64,000 nt of DNA from Sporosarcina sp. FSL K6-2383 (GCF_038618305.1 NZ_CP152017.1:2333501-2397500); one strand, 5' to 3'; positions 8,148 through 19,638 are shown, counted from the stretch's first letter. Translations and numbers: made by a program. The notes: generated by a model not told the origin, from the letters alone.

Positions 8148-9230
8148 TTACTCAAATAACCGATCCACTGCACCGGTCACTGTAAGATTCCCTTCTAGTA
8201 AGGACCTTTCCAGCTTTTCGACTTGCTCTTTCTTTCCAGGCTCTGCAAAAAACGAGTCAATTAGCCTGTCCGAAATCATCGAGCGGAACCAGTCTTTTGT
8301 TTGGGACTGGCGTCTTTCATTCCAAACACCACTATCTTGCAGCGTCTGTTTAAATGTTAACACTGTCCGCCAAACGTCTTCAAGCCCTGTATTTTTAATG
8401 GATGAAACAGGCAGAGATGTTGTGGTCCAGCCGGGTGATGCGGGCTGTAGAAAATGAAGTAACTGGCGGTATTCTCTCACCGTCTTTTTCGCAAGCCTAA
8501 GATTATCACCATCGGCTTTATGAACAACGATGCCATCTGCCAACTCCATAATGCCTTTTTTCATCCCTTGCAGTTCATCTCCAGCGCCTGTTAATACAAG
8601 TAGCATAAAATAATCGACCATGCCTCGAACAACTGTTTCACTTTGCCCAACACCGACCGTTTCGATTAACACCACATCATAGCCAGCCGCTTCACAGAGC
8701 AGCATTGTCTCACGAGATTTTTTGTGGACACCACCTAGCGTACCGGCAGATGGTGACGGTCGAATGAAGGCATTTGGATGTCTTGCTAGCTCCTCCATTC
8801 GGGTTTTGTCACCAAGAATACTGCCACCTGTCACTGTCGAACTTGGGTCAATGGCCAGCACCGCTACTTTATGGCCTGTATCGGCAAGCATCAGTCCAAA
8901 TGCTTCAATGAACGTGCTTTTTCCAGCACCCGGGACACCTGTAATGCCGATGCGGATGCTATTACCCGTTTTCGGCAAGACATTCAGCAACAGTTGTTGT
9001 CCTGCTGCTTTGTCTTTTGCGGTAATGCTTTCAAGTAAGGTAATTCCTTTTGCTAAATGAAGGCGTGACCCTTCTATAATCTTGTCTGATAACTCGTCAA
9101 TCGGGATGTCACGATCCTTTTTCACAAATCGCTTGCGCTTCGTAGCAGCCATGCCATCATGTGTTGAGTGAATACCATCCATTACATGAAGTGCACTGTC
9201 GTCGGGTAACAAACGGTGATCATCTGTCAC
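8148..9230 (-). CDS. meaB: MeaB, methylmalonyl-CoA mutase GTPase chaperone
   Basis: A G3E-family P-loop GTPase that gates loading of adenosylcobalamin into methylmalonyl-CoA mutase and protects the radical enzyme. Walker A GVPGAGKS is at residues 98-105, the Asp of AIDPSS and ETVGVGQSE provide Mg2+/switch elements, and VHKADGDN serves as the base-recognition motif (NKxD-like). The N-terminal 45 residues are variable. Its start overlaps the mutB stop by 4 bases, as expected for a dedicated chaperone. The pair with mutB-mutA indicates a B12-dependent propionate route. Confidence 0.93.
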   Translation of the reverse strand: MTDDHRLLPDDSALHVMDGIHSTHDGMAATKRKRFVKKDRDIPIDELSDKIIEGSRLHLAKGITLLESITAKDKAAGQQLLLNVLPKTGNSIRIGITGVPGAGKSTFIEAFGLMLADTGHKVAVLAIDPSSTVTGGSILGDKTRMEELARHPNAFIRPSPSAGTLGGVHKKSRETMLLCEAAGYDVVLIETVGVGQSETVVRGMVDYFMLLVLTGAGDELQGMKKGIMELADGIVVHKADGDNLRLAKKTVREYRQLLHFLQPASPGWTTTSLPVSSIKNTGLEDVWRTVLTFKQTLQDSGVWNERRQSQTKDWFRSMISDRLIDSFFAEPGKKEQVEKLERSLLEGNLTVTGAVDRLFE

Positions 9231-11386
9231 TCCATCACTTCCTCGTAGCCGAGTCTTCGATAAATTTCTTCAATGACTTTTTGAGCTGCAACTGGGATGA
9301 CTGTTCCTGGACCGAAGATGGCTGCCGCGCCGTTTTCACGTAAAAATGCATAATCCTGAGCTGGAATAACACCGCCTACGACAATGAGAATGTCTTCACG
9401 ACCGATTTTTGCAAGCTCTCCAAGAAGCTCCGGTACAAGCGTTTTATGTCCAGCAGCAAGCGAACTAACCCCAATGACATGAACATCGTTTTCTGCTGCC
9501 TGTAAAGCAGTTTCTTCTGGCGTTTGGAACAATGGCCCGATATCGACATCAAAGCCAAGATCCGCAAATGACGAAGCAATCACTTTTGCACCACGGTCAT
9601 GGCCGTCCTGCCCCATTTTGGCAATGAGAATACGTGGACGTCGACCTTCATTTTCTAAAAAATCGTCCGCCATTGATTTCACTTCATTTATCTCTTCTGC
9701 GTTCGAGAAATTCGAACTGTATACGCCGCTCACGGAACGAATCACCGCCTTATGTCTACCAGATACGCTTTCAATCGCATCCGAAATTTCACCGATTGTC
9801 GCGCGCGCACGTGCGGCATCGACAGCACAGGCAAGTAAATTGCCTTCGCCACTACGTGCAATTGCCGTTAACGTCGCTAGAATGCGTACGACTTCCGCGT
9901 CATCGCGATCTGCCTTCATCTGATGGATACGTTCAATTTGTTTCTGACGAACAAGTGTATTGTCAATATCCAAAATATCGATAGGATCTTCCTTGTCCAG
10001 GCGATATTTATTAACCCCGATAATGGATTCTGCACGTGAATCGATTTGTGCTTGACGCTTGGCCGCAGCTTCTTCAATTTTCATTTTTGGTAAGCCCGTT
10101 TCAATCGCTTTCGCCATACCACCCAGGTCCTCGATTTCTTCAATCAATTCCCAAGCCTTGTCTATCAACTCATCCGTTAATTTTTCGACATAGTATGAGC
10201 CGCCCCACGGATCGATTACTTTCGTCATCATCGTTTCCTCTTGCAGGAATAATTGCGTATTACGTGCAATACGTGCAGAGAAATCTGTCGGTAACGCAAT
10301 CGCCTCGTCAAGTGCATTCGTATGAAGTGACTGCGTGTGCCCCATTGCCGCCGCATTCGCTTCGATTAGCGTACGTGTGACATTATTAAATGGGTCCTGT
10401 TCCGTTAAACTCCAGCCTGATGTTTGCGAATGTGTGCGCAATGCCAATGTTTTTGGGTTCTTCGGTTCAAACGCCGCCATCATTTGTGCCCATATTTTAC
10501 GTGCCGCACGCATTTTGGCAATTTCCATATAGTAGTTCATGCCAATTGCCCAGAAAAACGACAATCTTGGCGCGAAGGAATCGATATCGATGCCCGCCTT
10601 TAAGCCTGTCCGAACATATTCGAGTCCATCTGCCAGTGTGTAGGCAAGTTCAATATCCGCAGTCGCTCCAGCTTCTTGCATATGGTAGCCCGAAATTGAA
10701 ATCGAGTTGAATTTCGGCATATTATTGGATGTATAGTCAAAAATATCGGCAATGATTTTCATCGACATATCGGGTGGGAAAATATACGTGTTGCGCACCA
10801 TATATTCTTTCAAAATATCATTCTGAATCGTCCCCGCAAGCTTGTCTGGTGTGACGCCCTGTTCTTCAGCAGCGACGATATAAAAAGCCATAATCGGCAA
10901 TACCGCCCCGTTCATCGTCATCGATACAGACATTTGATCAAGCGGAATGCCGTCGAACAAAATTTTCATATCCTCAACCGAATCGATAGCAACGCCGGCT
11001 TTCCCTACATCACCTGTAACCCGTGGATGATCGGAATCATAACCACGGTGAGTCGCAAGGTCAAAGGCCACAGATAATCCTTTTTGGCCCATCGCTAGAT
11101 TACGTCTGTAAAACGCATTACTTTCCTCAGCCGTTGAAAATCCGGCGTATTGACGTACTGTCCACGGTCGAGCCACGTACATCGTCGGATAAGGGCCTCT
11201 TGTATTTGGTGCAATTCCGGGATAGTCGTTGACGTGTTCAACATTTTCGATATCCTGATCTGTATAAATTGCTTTAACATCAATTCCTTCATTTGTTCGA
11301 AATAGCTTACCAGCAGATTGTGTTTGTGATTGGTTAACTTGTACAATTTTCTGCACATCTACTTGACTGAAATCGGGCTTATTCAC
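9227..11386 (-). CDS. mutB: Methylmalonyl-CoA mutase, catalytic large subunit
   Basis: Catalyses adenosylcobalamin-dependent conversion of (R)-methylmalonyl-CoA to succinyl-CoA. About 719 residues: a substrate-binding TIM barrel ([20 protein letters not shown], the [16 protein letters not shown] segment and [10 protein letters not shown]) and a C-terminal B12 domain with [13 protein letters not shown], whose DxHxxG His is the lower cobalt ligand. The GTG at 11386 has AAAGGTGGAG in front and overlaps the mutA stop by 8 bases, so the two subunits are translationally coupled; an upstream GTG at 11398 is less likely. Confidence 0.95.
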   Translation of the reverse strand: MNKPDFSQVDVQKIVQVNQSQTQSAGKLFRTNEGIDVKAIYTDQDIENVEHVNDYPGIAPNTRGPYPTMYVARPWTVRQYAGFSTAEESNAFYRRNLAMGQKGLSVAFDLATHRGYDSDHPRVTGDVGKAGVAIDSVEDMKILFDGIPLDQMSVSMTMNGAVLPIMAFYIVAAEEQGVTPDKLAGTIQNDILKEYMVRNTYIFPPDMSMKIIADIFDYTSNNMPKFNSISISGYHMQEAGATADIELAYTLADGLEYVRTGLKAGIDIDSFAPRLSFFWAIGMNYYMEIAKMRAARKIWAQMMAAFEPKNPKTLALRTHSQTSGWSLTEQDPFNNVTRTLIEANAAAMGHTQSLHTNALDEAIALPTDFSARIARNTQLFLQEETMMTKVIDPWGGSYYVEKLTDELIDKAWELIEEIEDLGGMAKAIETGLPKMKIEEAAAKRQAQIDSRAESIIGVNKYRLDKEDPIDILDIDNTLVRQKQIERIHQMKADRDDAEVVRILATLTAIARSGEGNLLACAVDAARARATIGEISDAIESVSGRHKAVIRSVSGVYSSNFSNAEEINEVKSMADDFLENEGRRPRILIAKMGQDGHDRGAKVIASSFADLGFDVDIGPLFQTPEETALQAAENDVHVIGVSSLAAGHKTLVPELLGELAKIGREDILIVVGGVIPAQDYAFLRENGAAAIFGPGTVIPVAAQKVIEEIYRRLGYEEVME

Positions 11387-13046
11387 CGTCAACTCCACCT
11401 TTCCATGTAGTGTGGATAGCTATTAATTTGTCGACTTTGTTTTGTCCCGAAAATAGGAAACCATTCAAACCAGCATCCAACCATTGTTGAGTCATTGCAG
11501 GTTCATATTTCCCAGCGATATCTAACAGCGTATTTTCCGACCATCCTTTGAGTATTGTTTCCATAACGGCTTCAGTCAAAGTAGGCGTAGCACAAACAAT
11601 AGCATAGTCGACTTGTTCATTCGCAAGCCAAGCCTGTGCCGCTTGTGCATCTTCAAATGCGGGGCTCCATTCACACTGAATACCGCCCGTCGCTAAAAAT
11701 CCGGCGACAAAATCAGCCCGGGGTTTGAAATCTTTCAACGCGCCAAACGTCAGTAGCACCGTTCGTGGTTGTTCTTTACTAAATAATAATCTAAGATCCT
11801 CAAATGGTTCGGCAAGGCGACCTTCGACCGCAATGCCACTCCAATCAGCAAATTCGGTAGCCGCCGCATCTGCATAGACATTCGTGCCAATCAATGACTG
11901 CTTCCCTTTTGCTACTTCATCTCTTCGCTGTTCAAGAAGTGCGGCAAGGCTGCCATTAGCCATATATGTTTCGTAACCACCCGCAGCTTCTATCCCTACA
12001 AATAATGCCCATGCTTTGTCTACTAGTTCAGACGTCAATGTTTCGATGAAATAAGAACCGCCCGCTGGATCAATGACTTTATCAACATGCGTTTCTTCTT
12101 TCAGTACAAGTTGAATATTGCGGGCAAATCGAATGGAACTTTCCGATGGCCCTGTCAGCACATCATGCGGATGAACGGTCATCACATCTGCCCCACCAAG
12201 TACTGCAGCGAATGTTTCATTGCCAGCTCGTAACAGGTTGACATACGGATCTAGCTTCGAATAGGAGCGTAGCGATGTCGTTGCCAACAGTGGAATAGAA
12301 GGAGCATTTGTTACTCCGTAAGCCGCACTAAAGGCTTGCCACAGCACACGAAATGCACGAAACTTGGCGATTTCCATGAAGAAATGCGTATCAACTGCAA
12401 AACGGACGAAGAAATCTTTTGCAAAATGATCGAACGTTTCTTGCTTCTCCGTATATTGTGCGGCCTGTGCCAGCGCAAGTGCCAGTTCTGTAACCGCATC
12501 AGCGCCGTTATGATGCGCTGCCCATGTCTCCGCAACGGTTGTCCGCACTTGCTGAAACCCTTCAGGCAGTGTCCATCCTGAAACAGCAATAGCCCCTTTC
12601 ACTGCTGAACGATTTGCTTCATCAACAAATGTAAAGGCTTTCAAAAACGAATCTTCCTTTTTAGTATTTGTAATGAAGATCGGATAGTCTGTCATCAGCT
12701 GTGCAATTTCAAGAAGTGAGGATTCGTCCCAGTCAAATGGCTGTGTACCATCGTAAACAATCGCTTCATTGCCACGATCCAATGAATTTTTCAATTCCCT
12801 TACAAACTGTTGGCCATTCATTGCATGTGTTTGCTGTGCAATGATCCAGCCCGTCTGTTGTTTAGTGACACGAACGCCTTCTATAAAACTTTCACGCGTA
12901 TACAGTGGTTGAAGGTCAATCCCTTCCAACGTTTTCGTCATCAGCGATTCTAACGGCTTCCCCTTCAAAGACCGAATCGCTTCCTCTTTCCATTGTTCGA
13001 AGTCCACTTTATCAAATGTTGTCGATTTCATAGTATGTATAGTCAT
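11379..13046 (-). CDS. mutA: Methylmalonyl-CoA mutase, non-catalytic small subunit
   Basis: A 555-residue relative of MutB that forms the heterodimer partner. The barrel part retains family blocks ([33 protein letters not shown]). The C-terminal Rossmann part has no DxHxxG motif, so it should not bind cobalamin, which is the known state of the small subunit. It is somewhat shorter than the usual 600-640 residues. AAGGGGGG lies about 11 bases upstream of the ATG. It is the first gene of mutA-mutB-meaB. Confidence 0.92.
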   Translation of the reverse strand: MTIHTMKSTTFDKVDFEQWKEEAIRSLKGKPLESLMTKTLEGIDLQPLYTRESFIEGVRVTKQQTGWIIAQQTHAMNGQQFVRELKNSLDRGNEAIVYDGTQPFDWDESSLLEIAQLMTDYPIFITNTKKEDSFLKAFTFVDEANRSAVKGAIAVSGWTLPEGFQQVRTTVAETWAAHHNGADAVTELALALAQAAQYTEKQETFDHFAKDFFVRFAVDTHFFMEIAKFRAFRVLWQAFSAAYGVTNAPSIPLLATTSLRSYSKLDPYVNLLRAGNETFAAVLGGADVMTVHPHDVLTGPSESSIRFARNIQLVLKEETHVDKVIDPAGGSYFIETLTSELVDKAWALFVGIEAAGGYETYMANGSLAALLEQRRDEVAKGKQSLIGTNVYADAAATEFADWSGIAVEGRLAEPFEDLRLLFSKEQPRTVLLTFGALKDFKPRADFVAGFLATGGIQCEWSPAFEDAQAAQAWLANEQVDYAIVCATPTLTEAVMETILKGWSENTLLDIAGKYEPAMTQQWLDAGLNGFLFSGQNKVDKLIAIHTTWKGGVDGE

Positions 13047-13144
13047 CGTACACGCTTCCCCCCTTAATAATGCATCTACTACTAGTTTACCCGACTATGC
13101 TTGGTGTTGAAAGAGATAAAAGGCCGTCAGTTGATGAATCGCTT

Positions 13145-13672
13145 TCACACGTATAAGGCAGCCCAGCTATAGTAGACGAATGTCAACTGTTGGTTATTCA
13201 TCTCAAACGTTTCATCACTCGTACCTATCTGTTCAAATCCATTTCTCTCCAAGACCTTTTGAGACGCTATATTATTGGTTGTTGTTTGTGCTTTTATTTT
13301 TTTTATTCTTCCTTCCAACATTACCGCTTCTACTAATAATTTCAATGCCCTATTCGCAATTCCTTTTCCAGTATGAATTTGCCCCACTCTATAGCCTAGA
13401 TGAGCAATACCTTGATGTTCCTCAATATCTATTAAATTCATTCTCCCGAGAATTGAGCCCTCTGCATCCTTTATTAAATAGAAAAAGCAAATTCCTTGAG
13501 CTTGTTCATCTAGCAAGGATTCGTGTCTGCTTTTAAAAAAGTCGAAATTATAATAGTCATTACCTCTAGTTGGTACCATTTCTTCGAAATAAGACCTGTT
13601 AGTAAGTTCAAATGCAAATAATTGTTCAGCGTCTGCAAAATTCAACTTTTCAAGAATTATGTCCATGGCCAT
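13145..13672 (-). CDS. GNAT-family N-acetyltransferase (RimJ/RimL-like)
   Basis: A 175-residue acetyl-CoA-dependent acyltransferase. The GNAT fold is indicated by HLGYRVGQIHTGKGIANRAL (acetyl-CoA-binding motif A, here GxxxxGKGIA) and by ASQKVLERNGFEQIG in the C-terminal motif. This arrangement resembles ribosomal-protein-alanine acetyltransferases and antibiotic/small-molecule acetyltransferases; the substrate cannot be inferred. The start could equally be the second ATG, two codons in (13666). It stands alone between the mutase and bkd operons. Confidence 0.85.
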   Translation of the reverse strand: MAMDIILEKLNFADAEQLFAFELTNRSYFEEMVPTRGNDYYNFDFFKSRHESLLDEQAQGICFFYLIKDAEGSILGRMNLIDIEEHQGIAHLGYRVGQIHTGKGIANRALKLLVEAVMLEGRIKKIKAQTTTNNIASQKVLERNGFEQIGTSDETFEMNNQQLTFVYYSWAALYV

Positions 13673-13694
13673 CTACCACCCATCAATATAAATT

Positions 13695-13730
13695 TAAAAA
13701 ACCTCGACCCGCATGAAGCAGACCGAGGTG
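13695..13730 (-). terminator. Terminator of the bkd operon
   Basis: On the minus strand ACCTCG ... CGAGGT forms a stem followed by a TTTTTT run, directly after the bkdB stop codon. Confidence 0.82.
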
Positions 13731-13741
13731 TAGCATGTTTC

Positions 13742-15052
13742 TTAATAAACAGATGTATTGTCCGCAGAAACATTTTCAAGAATTTCTTTGACACGTGCAA
13801 GGAATTGACCACAAACTAGGCCATCCAGTACACGGTGATCGAGTGACAGACATAAGTTCACCATATCACGTGCTGCAATCATGCCACCGTCCATAATCAT
13901 TGGACGTTTTACAATCGACTCCACTTGTAAAATCGCTGCCTGCGGATAATTAATGATGCCCATTGATTGAACAGAACCGAATGAGCCAGTATTATTCACC
14001 GTAAACGTACCACCTTGCATTTCAGCCGATTTTAATTTACCTGAACGTACTTTACCTGCAAGCTCCTGAACTTCACGGCCAATGCCTTTAATCGTTTTTT
14101 CATCCGCATGATTAATCACCGGTACAAATAATGCGTCATCTGATGCGACAGCGATGGAAATGTTGATGTCTTTTTTCATAATAATTTTATCGCCAGCCCA
14201 CATGGAATTCATCATTGGGAATTCTTTCAAAGCTTGTGCGACCGCCTTCACGAAAAATGCAAAATACGTCAGATTGAAGCCTTCCTTTTGTTTAAAGTCA
14301 CTCTTCAATGAATCGCGATATTGAACAAGGTTTGTAACATCAACTTCAATCATCATCCAAGCATGTGGTGCTTCGTGTTTAGAGCGTAGCATATTGCTAG
14401 CAATAGCACGGCGTACGCCTGTGATTGGAATTTCTGTATCGCCTGCCATGACCGGTACATTGACAGGTTCTGCAGGTTTCGGTGCTGGTACTGGAGCCGC
14501 TGCCGAGGCTACAGATGCTGGGGCTTCTATTACCGGTGCCGTAGATGCCGTTGGAATATTGCCACTTTCGATAATCGCCAGCAAATCTTTACGCGTAATG
14601 CGCCCTTCCTTACCAGAACCTTCTACTAGTGTCAAATCGATGCCATTGTCTTGTGAAAGACGAAGGACGGCAGGTGAATAGCGTCCTGCTTCTTTTCCTT
14701 TTTCACGGTTCAATGAGCTAGCCGGTTTTTGTGAACCAGCAGCCGGCATTTCGTTTACTGGTTCTTCTTTTGCTGGTGCGGCAACGATTGCTGCTTCAAC
14801 AGCTCCATCGTCTTCAATTTCAATTGTACAAATAATCGCACCGACGGCAAGGGTTTCTCCTTCTTGTGCAATCAATTCCTTGATAGTCCCAGCGAATGAA
14901 GATGGAACTTCAGCCGTTACTTTATCCGTATTCACTTCTGCAAGTGGATCGTATTTATTCACCGTATCGCCCGGTTTAACAAGCCATTTCTCAATGGTAC
15001 CTTCTGTCACACTTTCTCCAAGCTGTGGCATTAAGATATTTTCAATAGCCAA
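13742..15052 (-). CDS. bkdB: Branched-chain 2-oxoacid dehydrogenase E2 (dihydrolipoyl acyltransferase)
   Basis: A 436-residue E2 core protein that transfers branched acyl groups from lipoamide to CoA. Domains in order: one lipoyl domain (residues about 1-80, lipoyl Lys44 in NTDKVTAEV), an Ala/Pro linker, an E3/E1-binding domain (SPAVLRLSQDNGIDLTLVEG to GRITRKDLL, about 127-165), a second Ala/Pro linker and the catalytic domain (about 205-436) ending with the active-site DHRVLDG. It is the last gene of the operon. Confidence 0.94.
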   Translation of the reverse strand: MAIENILMPQLGESVTEGTIEKWLVKPGDTVNKYDPLAEVNTDKVTAEVPSSFAGTIKELIAQEGETLAVGAIICTIEIEDDGAVEAAIVAAPAKEEPVNEMPAAGSQKPASSLNREKGKEAGRYSPAVLRLSQDNGIDLTLVEGSGKEGRITRKDLLAIIESGNIPTASTAPVIEAPASVASAAAPVPAPKPAEPVNVPVMAGDTEIPITGVRRAIASNMLRSKHEAPHAWMMIEVDVTNLVQYRDSLKSDFKQKEGFNLTYFAFFVKAVAQALKEFPMMNSMWAGDKIIMKKDINISIAVASDDALFVPVINHADEKTIKGIGREVQELAGKVRSGKLKSAEMQGGTFTVNNTGSFGSVQSMGIINYPQAAILQVESIVKRPMIMDGGMIAARDMVNLCLSLDHRVLDGLVCGQFLARVKEILENVSADNTSVY

Positions 15053-15078
15053 TTACTTTACCTCCGTCCCGAATGAAA

Positions 15079-16062
15079 TTAATATTCAGCAAGCTCACGC
15101 GCTGCTTTTTCGACTTTGTCTGGATTGACCATGAAAAACTTCTCCATCGTCGGTGCGTACGGCATAGCTGGAATATCCGGTCCTGCAAGACGTTTGATAG
15201 GAGCATCGAGTTCAAAGAGACAGTTTTCAGCGATTATCGCTGCTACTTCTCCCATAATGCTTCCTTCTTTATTGTCTTCAGTTACAAGAAGGACTTTCCC
15301 TGTTTTAGAAGCCGCCTCAATAATCGCTTCTTTATCTAGCGGGTAAACCGTTCTTAGGTCAAGGATATGTGTAGAAATACCGTCTTCTGCAAGACGTTCA
15401 GCTGCCTGCAAGGCAAAATGTACACATAAACCGTAAGTAATAATCGTAATGTCATCGCCTTCGCGTTTTACATCCGCTTTACCAATCGGTAATACATAAT
15501 CATCTGTGGGTACTTCACCTTTAATTAATCGATAAGCACGTTTATGTTCAAAGAATAGAACTGGGTCTTCATCACGGATAGCCGCTTTTAGCAAACCTTT
15601 AGCATCGTATGGTGTAGAAGGAATAACGATTTTCAATCCAGGCGTGCTAGCAAACATCGATTCCACAGATTGCGAGTGGTACAACGCGCCGTGAACACCG
15701 CCACCAAAAGGTGCACGGATGACAATCGGACATGTCCAATCATTATTTGAACGATAACGAATTTTTGCTGCTTCAGAGACGATTTGGTTTACAGCTGGCA
15801 TGATAAAGTCCGCGAATTGCATTTCAGCAATTGGGCGTAAGCCATACATTGCCGCACCAATGCCGACACCTGCAATAGCAGATTCTGCAAGCGGTGTATC
15901 CAGCGCACGGTATTCTCCGAATTGATCGTAAAGACCAGTCGTTGCTTTAAATACGCCGCCCTTGCGTCCAACGTCCTCTCCTAGAACGAAAACGCGGTCA
16001 TCACGTTCCATTTCTTCCTTCATAGCCAATGTGATGGCATCGATATAAGACATAACAGCCAT
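15079..16062 (-). CDS. bkdAB: Branched-chain 2-oxoacid dehydrogenase E1 beta
   Basis: A 327-residue beta subunit of the ThDP-dependent decarboxylase. Family blocks: VFVLGEDVGRKGGVFKAT, DTPLAESAIAGVGIGAAM, QFADFIMPAVNQIVSEAAK and the C-terminal HILDLRTVYPLDKEAI with LVTEDNKEGS. It pairs with E1 alpha, whose stop overlaps its start, to act on 2-oxoisovalerate, 4-methyl-2-oxovalerate and 3-methyl-2-oxovalerate. Confidence 0.94.
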   Translation of the reverse strand: MAVMSYIDAITLAMKEEMERDDRVFVLGEDVGRKGGVFKATTGLYDQFGEYRALDTPLAESAIAGVGIGAAMYGLRPIAEMQFADFIMPAVNQIVSEAAKIRYRSNNDWTCPIVIRAPFGGGVHGALYHSQSVESMFASTPGLKIVIPSTPYDAKGLLKAAIRDEDPVLFFEHKRAYRLIKGEVPTDDYVLPIGKADVKREGDDITIITYGLCVHFALQAAERLAEDGISTHILDLRTVYPLDKEAIIEAASKTGKVLLVTEDNKEGSIMGEVAAIIAENCLFELDAPIKRLAGPDIPAMPYAPTMEKFFMVNPDKVEKAARELAEY

Positions 16063-17069
16063 TACGCGTTCCCTCCTTGTTCAGCATAGACATGGAGAAG
16101 CGCAGACTCAGGTTCAGCATACGGAGCGTTTTCCGCATAATCGGTCGCTTCGTTCACTTCTTTCATGATGCGTTCTTCCAGTTCTTTTTCTAACTCGTCC
16201 GTTAGTACACCAACTTCTTTTAAATAAGCTGAGAACTTCGGAATCGGATCTTTTTTCTTCTCATCTTCAAGCTCATCCGCATCACGGTACTGACGGTGAT
16301 CATCATCTGAGGAGTGTGCAGTCAAACGATAGCAAATTGTTTCCACTAAACTAGGACCTTCACCACTCCGCGCACGATCTGCTGCTTCTTTCACAACTTT
16401 ATAAACTTCTAGTGGGTCTGTTCCATCGACAGTAACACCTGGCATACCATACCCGATAGCACGGTCCGATACGTTGACACAGCCTAATTGTTTTTCAACT
16501 GGAACAGAAATCGCGTACTTATTATTTTCAACCATAATAACAGTTGGTAATTTATGAACACCTGCGAAGTTCATGCCTTCGTGGAAATCCCCTTGGTTGG
16601 ATGAACCTTCACCAAGCGTAACGAATGTGATGAAATCTTCTTTTTTTATTTTCGCAGCAAGTGCCACACCTACAGCATGCGGAAGTTGTGTCGTAACAGG
16701 TGATGACCCTGTTAAAATACGATTTTTCCGTTGACCAAAGTGACCTGGCATTTGACGACCGCCCGAGTTCGGGTCTTCCGCTTTAGCGAATGCCGATAAC
16801 ATCAAATCTTTTGCTGTCATTCCGAAATGAAGGACAACCCCCATATCCCGGTAATAAGGTGCAATCCAGTCCTTGTCTTTATCAAGTGCGAAAGCGGCTC
16901 CCGCTTGTGCTGCTTCCTGTCCTTGACAAGAGATGACGAATGGAATTTTCCCAGCGCGGTTTAAAAGCCACATACGCTCATCAATACGACGAGCCATTAG
17001 CATCGTTTCAAAAATTTGTAGGACATCTTCATTAGATAGTCCAAGTGCTTCATGACGATTATTTGTCAT
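16062..17069 (-). CDS. bkdAA: Branched-chain 2-oxoacid dehydrogenase E1 alpha
   Basis: A 335-residue alpha subunit carrying the ThDP motif, seen as LGEGSSNQGDFHEGMNFAGV followed by ENNKYAIS, and the regulatory-loop-like YRLTAHSSDDD segment. The start is the ATG at 17069, preceded by GGAGGGGGATAATAGAA; an earlier in-frame start at 17132 would overlap lpdV and lacks a site. The gene lies in the order lpdV, bkdAA, bkdAB, bkdB. Confidence 0.94.
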   Translation of the reverse strand: MTNNRHEALGLSNEDVLQIFETMLMARRIDERMWLLNRAGKIPFVISCQGQEAAQAGAAFALDKDKDWIAPYYRDMGVVLHFGMTAKDLMLSAFAKAEDPNSGGRQMPGHFGQRKNRILTGSSPVTTQLPHAVGVALAAKIKKEDFITFVTLGEGSSNQGDFHEGMNFAGVHKLPTVIMVENNKYAISVPVEKQLGCVNVSDRAIGYGMPGVTVDGTDPLEVYKVVKEAADRARSGEGPSLVETICYRLTAHSSDDDHRQYRDADELEDEKKKDPIPKFSAYLKEVGVLTDELEKELEERIMKEVNEATDYAENAPYAEPESALLHVYAEQGGNA

Positions 17070-17100
17070 TTCTATTATCCCCCTCCACCAGAAAATGTAT

Positions 17101-18528
17101 TTACATATGAATAGCTTTTCCGTCCACAGCAAGTGCCGCTTCGCCCATTACTTCAGACAAAGATGGATGCGGATGAATCGTACTAGCCACTTCCCACGGT
17201 GTTGCATCAAGTACCATTGCAAGCCCTGCTTCAGATATTAAATCTGTAACATGCGCACCGATCATATGAACACCTAAAATATCATCCGTTTTCTTATCCG
17301 CAATAATTTTAACAAAACCATCCGAATTACCATTGACCAGCGCTTTACCAATTGCCATGAATGGGAACTTGCCGACTTTTACGTCAAACCCCTGTTCTTT
17401 CGCTTGTTTCTCCGTTATGCCTACACTTGATGCTTCCGGACTCGAATAAATACAACGCGAAATTTTTGTATAATCAATTGGCTCATTTTTCAATCCTGCA
17501 ATATGTTCAACAGCGGCAATTCCTTCGTGAGAAGCAACATGTGCCAATTGTAATCCGCCAATGACATCGCCAATTGCATAAATATGATGTTCTTTCGTTT
17601 GGAACGTCGGTCTTGTTTTAATATAGCCCTTGTCTAGTTCTATTTCGGTATTGTCGAGGCCAATTCCTTCTACATTTGCTTGACGACCGACAGATACTAA
17701 CATTTTTTCTGCTGTAAACGCTGTTGTTTCGCCGTTTAGTTCAGCGGAAATCGTAACAGTATCTGCTGTTTTAACAACTGTATCTGGCAGCACTTTAGCG
17801 CTTGTGACAAAAGTAATTCCCTTTTTCGTCAATAGCTTTTTCATTTCTTTCGAAATATCCTCATCTTCAGTCGGGATGATGCGATCTGCATATTCAATGA
17901 CTGTGACATCTACACCGAAATCATTAAGCATAGATGCCCATTCAATGCCAATGACACCACCACCAACGATAATGATAGATTTTGGGAGTGCTTCCATTGC
18001 CAACGCACCATCTGAAGACATAATTTGCTGTTCATCAATGTCTAAACCTGGTAGTGAACGTGGTCTAGAACCTGTTGCAATGATTAAGTTTTTCAAGATA
18101 AGCATTTCATTTTCATCGCCGTTGTTCATTTCCACAGAAATGGTCCCAGGCATTGGTGAAAATATAGATGGACCAAGCATTCTGCCCAACCCTTCGAAAA
18201 CATCAATCTTATCTTTTTTCATCAGCGCGGTAACACCGCTATGTAACTGTTTGACGATGCCTTCTTTGCGTGCTTGTACACGGCTAAAATCAAGCGTTAC
18301 TTCTTTCGTATCTACACCGAACGCGGCTGCTTGGTTTTTCGCTGTATCGTAAACCTCAGCACTTTTTAGCAACGCTTTACTTGGTATACAGCCTTTATGC
18401 AAACATGTGCCGCCAAGTTGTCCTTGTTCGACAAGTGCTGTTTTCAGTCCTAATTGTGCAGCGCGGATAGCAGCTACATAGCCACCTGTTCCGCCTCCCA
18501 AAATTACTACATCATATTCCCGTGCCAT
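17101..18528 (-). CDS. lpdV: Dihydrolipoyl dehydrogenase (E3) of the branched-chain complex
   Basis: A 475-residue flavoprotein that reoxidises the E2 lipoamide with NAD+. The FAD motif GGGTGGYVAA, the redox disulphide Cys42/Cys47 in GGTCLHKGCIPS, the NAD motif GGGVIGIEWA, the FAD-binding IYAIGDV and the C-terminal HPHPSLSE with the active-site His are all visible. AAGGAGG lies 8 bases before the chosen ATG (18528). Its place inside the bkd operon indicates an E3 dedicated to this complex. Confidence 0.94.
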   Translation of the reverse strand: MAREYDVVILGGGTGGYVAAIRAAQLGLKTALVEQGQLGGTCLHKGCIPSKALLKSAEVYDTAKNQAAAFGVDTKEVTLDFSRVQARKEGIVKQLHSGVTALMKKDKIDVFEGLGRMLGPSIFSPMPGTISVEMNNGDENEMLILKNLIIATGSRPRSLPGLDIDEQQIMSSDGALAMEALPKSIIIVGGGVIGIEWASMLNDFGVDVTVIEYADRIIPTEDEDISKEMKKLLTKKGITFVTSAKVLPDTVVKTADTVTISAELNGETTAFTAEKMLVSVGRQANVEGIGLDNTEIELDKGYIKTRPTFQTKEHHIYAIGDVIGGLQLAHVASHEGIAAVEHIAGLKNEPIDYTKISRCIYSSPEASSVGITEKQAKEQGFDVKVGKFPFMAIGKALVNGNSDGFVKIIADKKTDDILGVHMIGAHVTDLISEAGLAMVLDATPWEVASTIHPHPSLSEVMGEAALAVDGKAIHM

Positions 18529-18555
18529 ATACATGGCCTCCTTCATAACGACCCG

Positions 18556-19638
18556 TTAAGACGGGTAGATTTTAGCTGTCTCTTCTCCAGATAAAACACG
18601 AATAGCCCCTTCTGCGAGTGCTTGCAATTCATCCTCACCCGGATAGACGACAATATCAGAAATCCAGTCAATTCTAGAAGTAATAGCTTCTATGAACCCT
18701 TTACCATACGCAAGACCACCCGTTAAAATGATTGCGTCAACTTGACCACGAAGAACAGCAGCAGCACTGCCGATTTCTTTAGCGACCTGATAAGCCATCG
18801 CATCATAAACAAGTTTTGCTTTAGCATCACCTTTGGCAATTCTTTTCTCTACCTCTACAGCATCATTGGTGCCTAAATAACCAACTAGACCACCTTGGCC
18901 GACGAGTTTTTTCATCACTTCATTACGATATAATTCCCCTGAATAACATATTTCGACCAAGTCACCCGCTGGTACTGTTCCTGCGCGCTCCGGGCTAAAT
19001 GGACCGTCTCCATGAAGACCATTGTTGACGTCAATCACTTTTCCGAATTCATGTGCACCGACTGTAATCCCACCACCCATATGCGTAACGATGAGGCGAA
19101 GCTCCTTGTATTTCTTACCAACTTGCTTTGCATAACGGCGAGCGACAGCCTTCTGATTAAGTGCATGGAAAATAGATTTTCGTTCGAACAATTCAAATCC
19201 AGAAATACGTGCGACAGGCGTAAGTTCGTCAACGACGACAGGATCGACGATGAAAGCTGGGATATGCAAGCCATTCGCAATTTCATTTGCTAGGATTCCA
19301 CCAAGATTTGATGCGTGTTGCCCAGAATATCCTTTTTTTAAGTCTTCGATCATCGCGTCGTTGACGGAATACGTACCGCCTTCAATCGGGCGGAGAAGCC
19401 CGCCTCGACCGCAAACGGCAGTAAGTTCCGAGATGTTGAAATCTTCTTTTTCGAGTGCTTCAACAATCGCTTCTTTACGGAAATTATATTGATCGATAAT
19501 AGAAGGATATCGTGCAATGTCTTCAGATGAATGCCGTAACGTAACTTCTAACAATAAAGTTTCATCTTCGAAGACGCCTATTTTTGTGGATGTTGATCCT
19601 GGATTAATGACCAGAACCTTGATTGGTTTATTTTGCAC
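18556..19638 (-). CDS. buk: Butyrate (branched-chain fatty acid) kinase
   Basis: A 360-residue ASKHA-fold acetokinase-family enzyme that makes ATP from acyl phosphates such as isobutyryl- and isovaleryl-phosphate. N-terminal [17 protein letters not shown] is the phosphate-binding motif; [20 protein letters not shown] and [11 protein letters not shown] are the other signatures. The start is the GTG at 19638 with GGAAGGAGG before it; the longer ATG start at 19665 would place that site inside the gene. With ptb it provides substrate-level phosphorylation from branched acyl-CoA. Confidence 0.92.
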   Translation of the reverse strand: MQNKPIKVLVINPGSTSTKIGVFEDETLLLEVTLRHSSEDIARYPSIIDQYNFRKEAIVEALEKEDFNISELTAVCGRGGLLRPIEGGTYSVNDAMIEDLKKGYSGQHASNLGGILANEIANGLHIPAFIVDPVVVDELTPVARISGFELFERKSIFHALNQKAVARRYAKQVGKKYKELRLIVTHMGGGITVGAHEFGKVIDVNNGLHGDGPFSPERAGTVPAGDLVEICYSGELYRNEVMKKLVGQGGLVGYLGTNDAVEVEKRIAKGDAKAKLVYDAMAYQVAKEIGSAAAVLRGQVDAIILTGGLAYGKGFIEAITSRIDWISDIVVYPGEDELQALAEGAIRVLSGEETAKIYPS

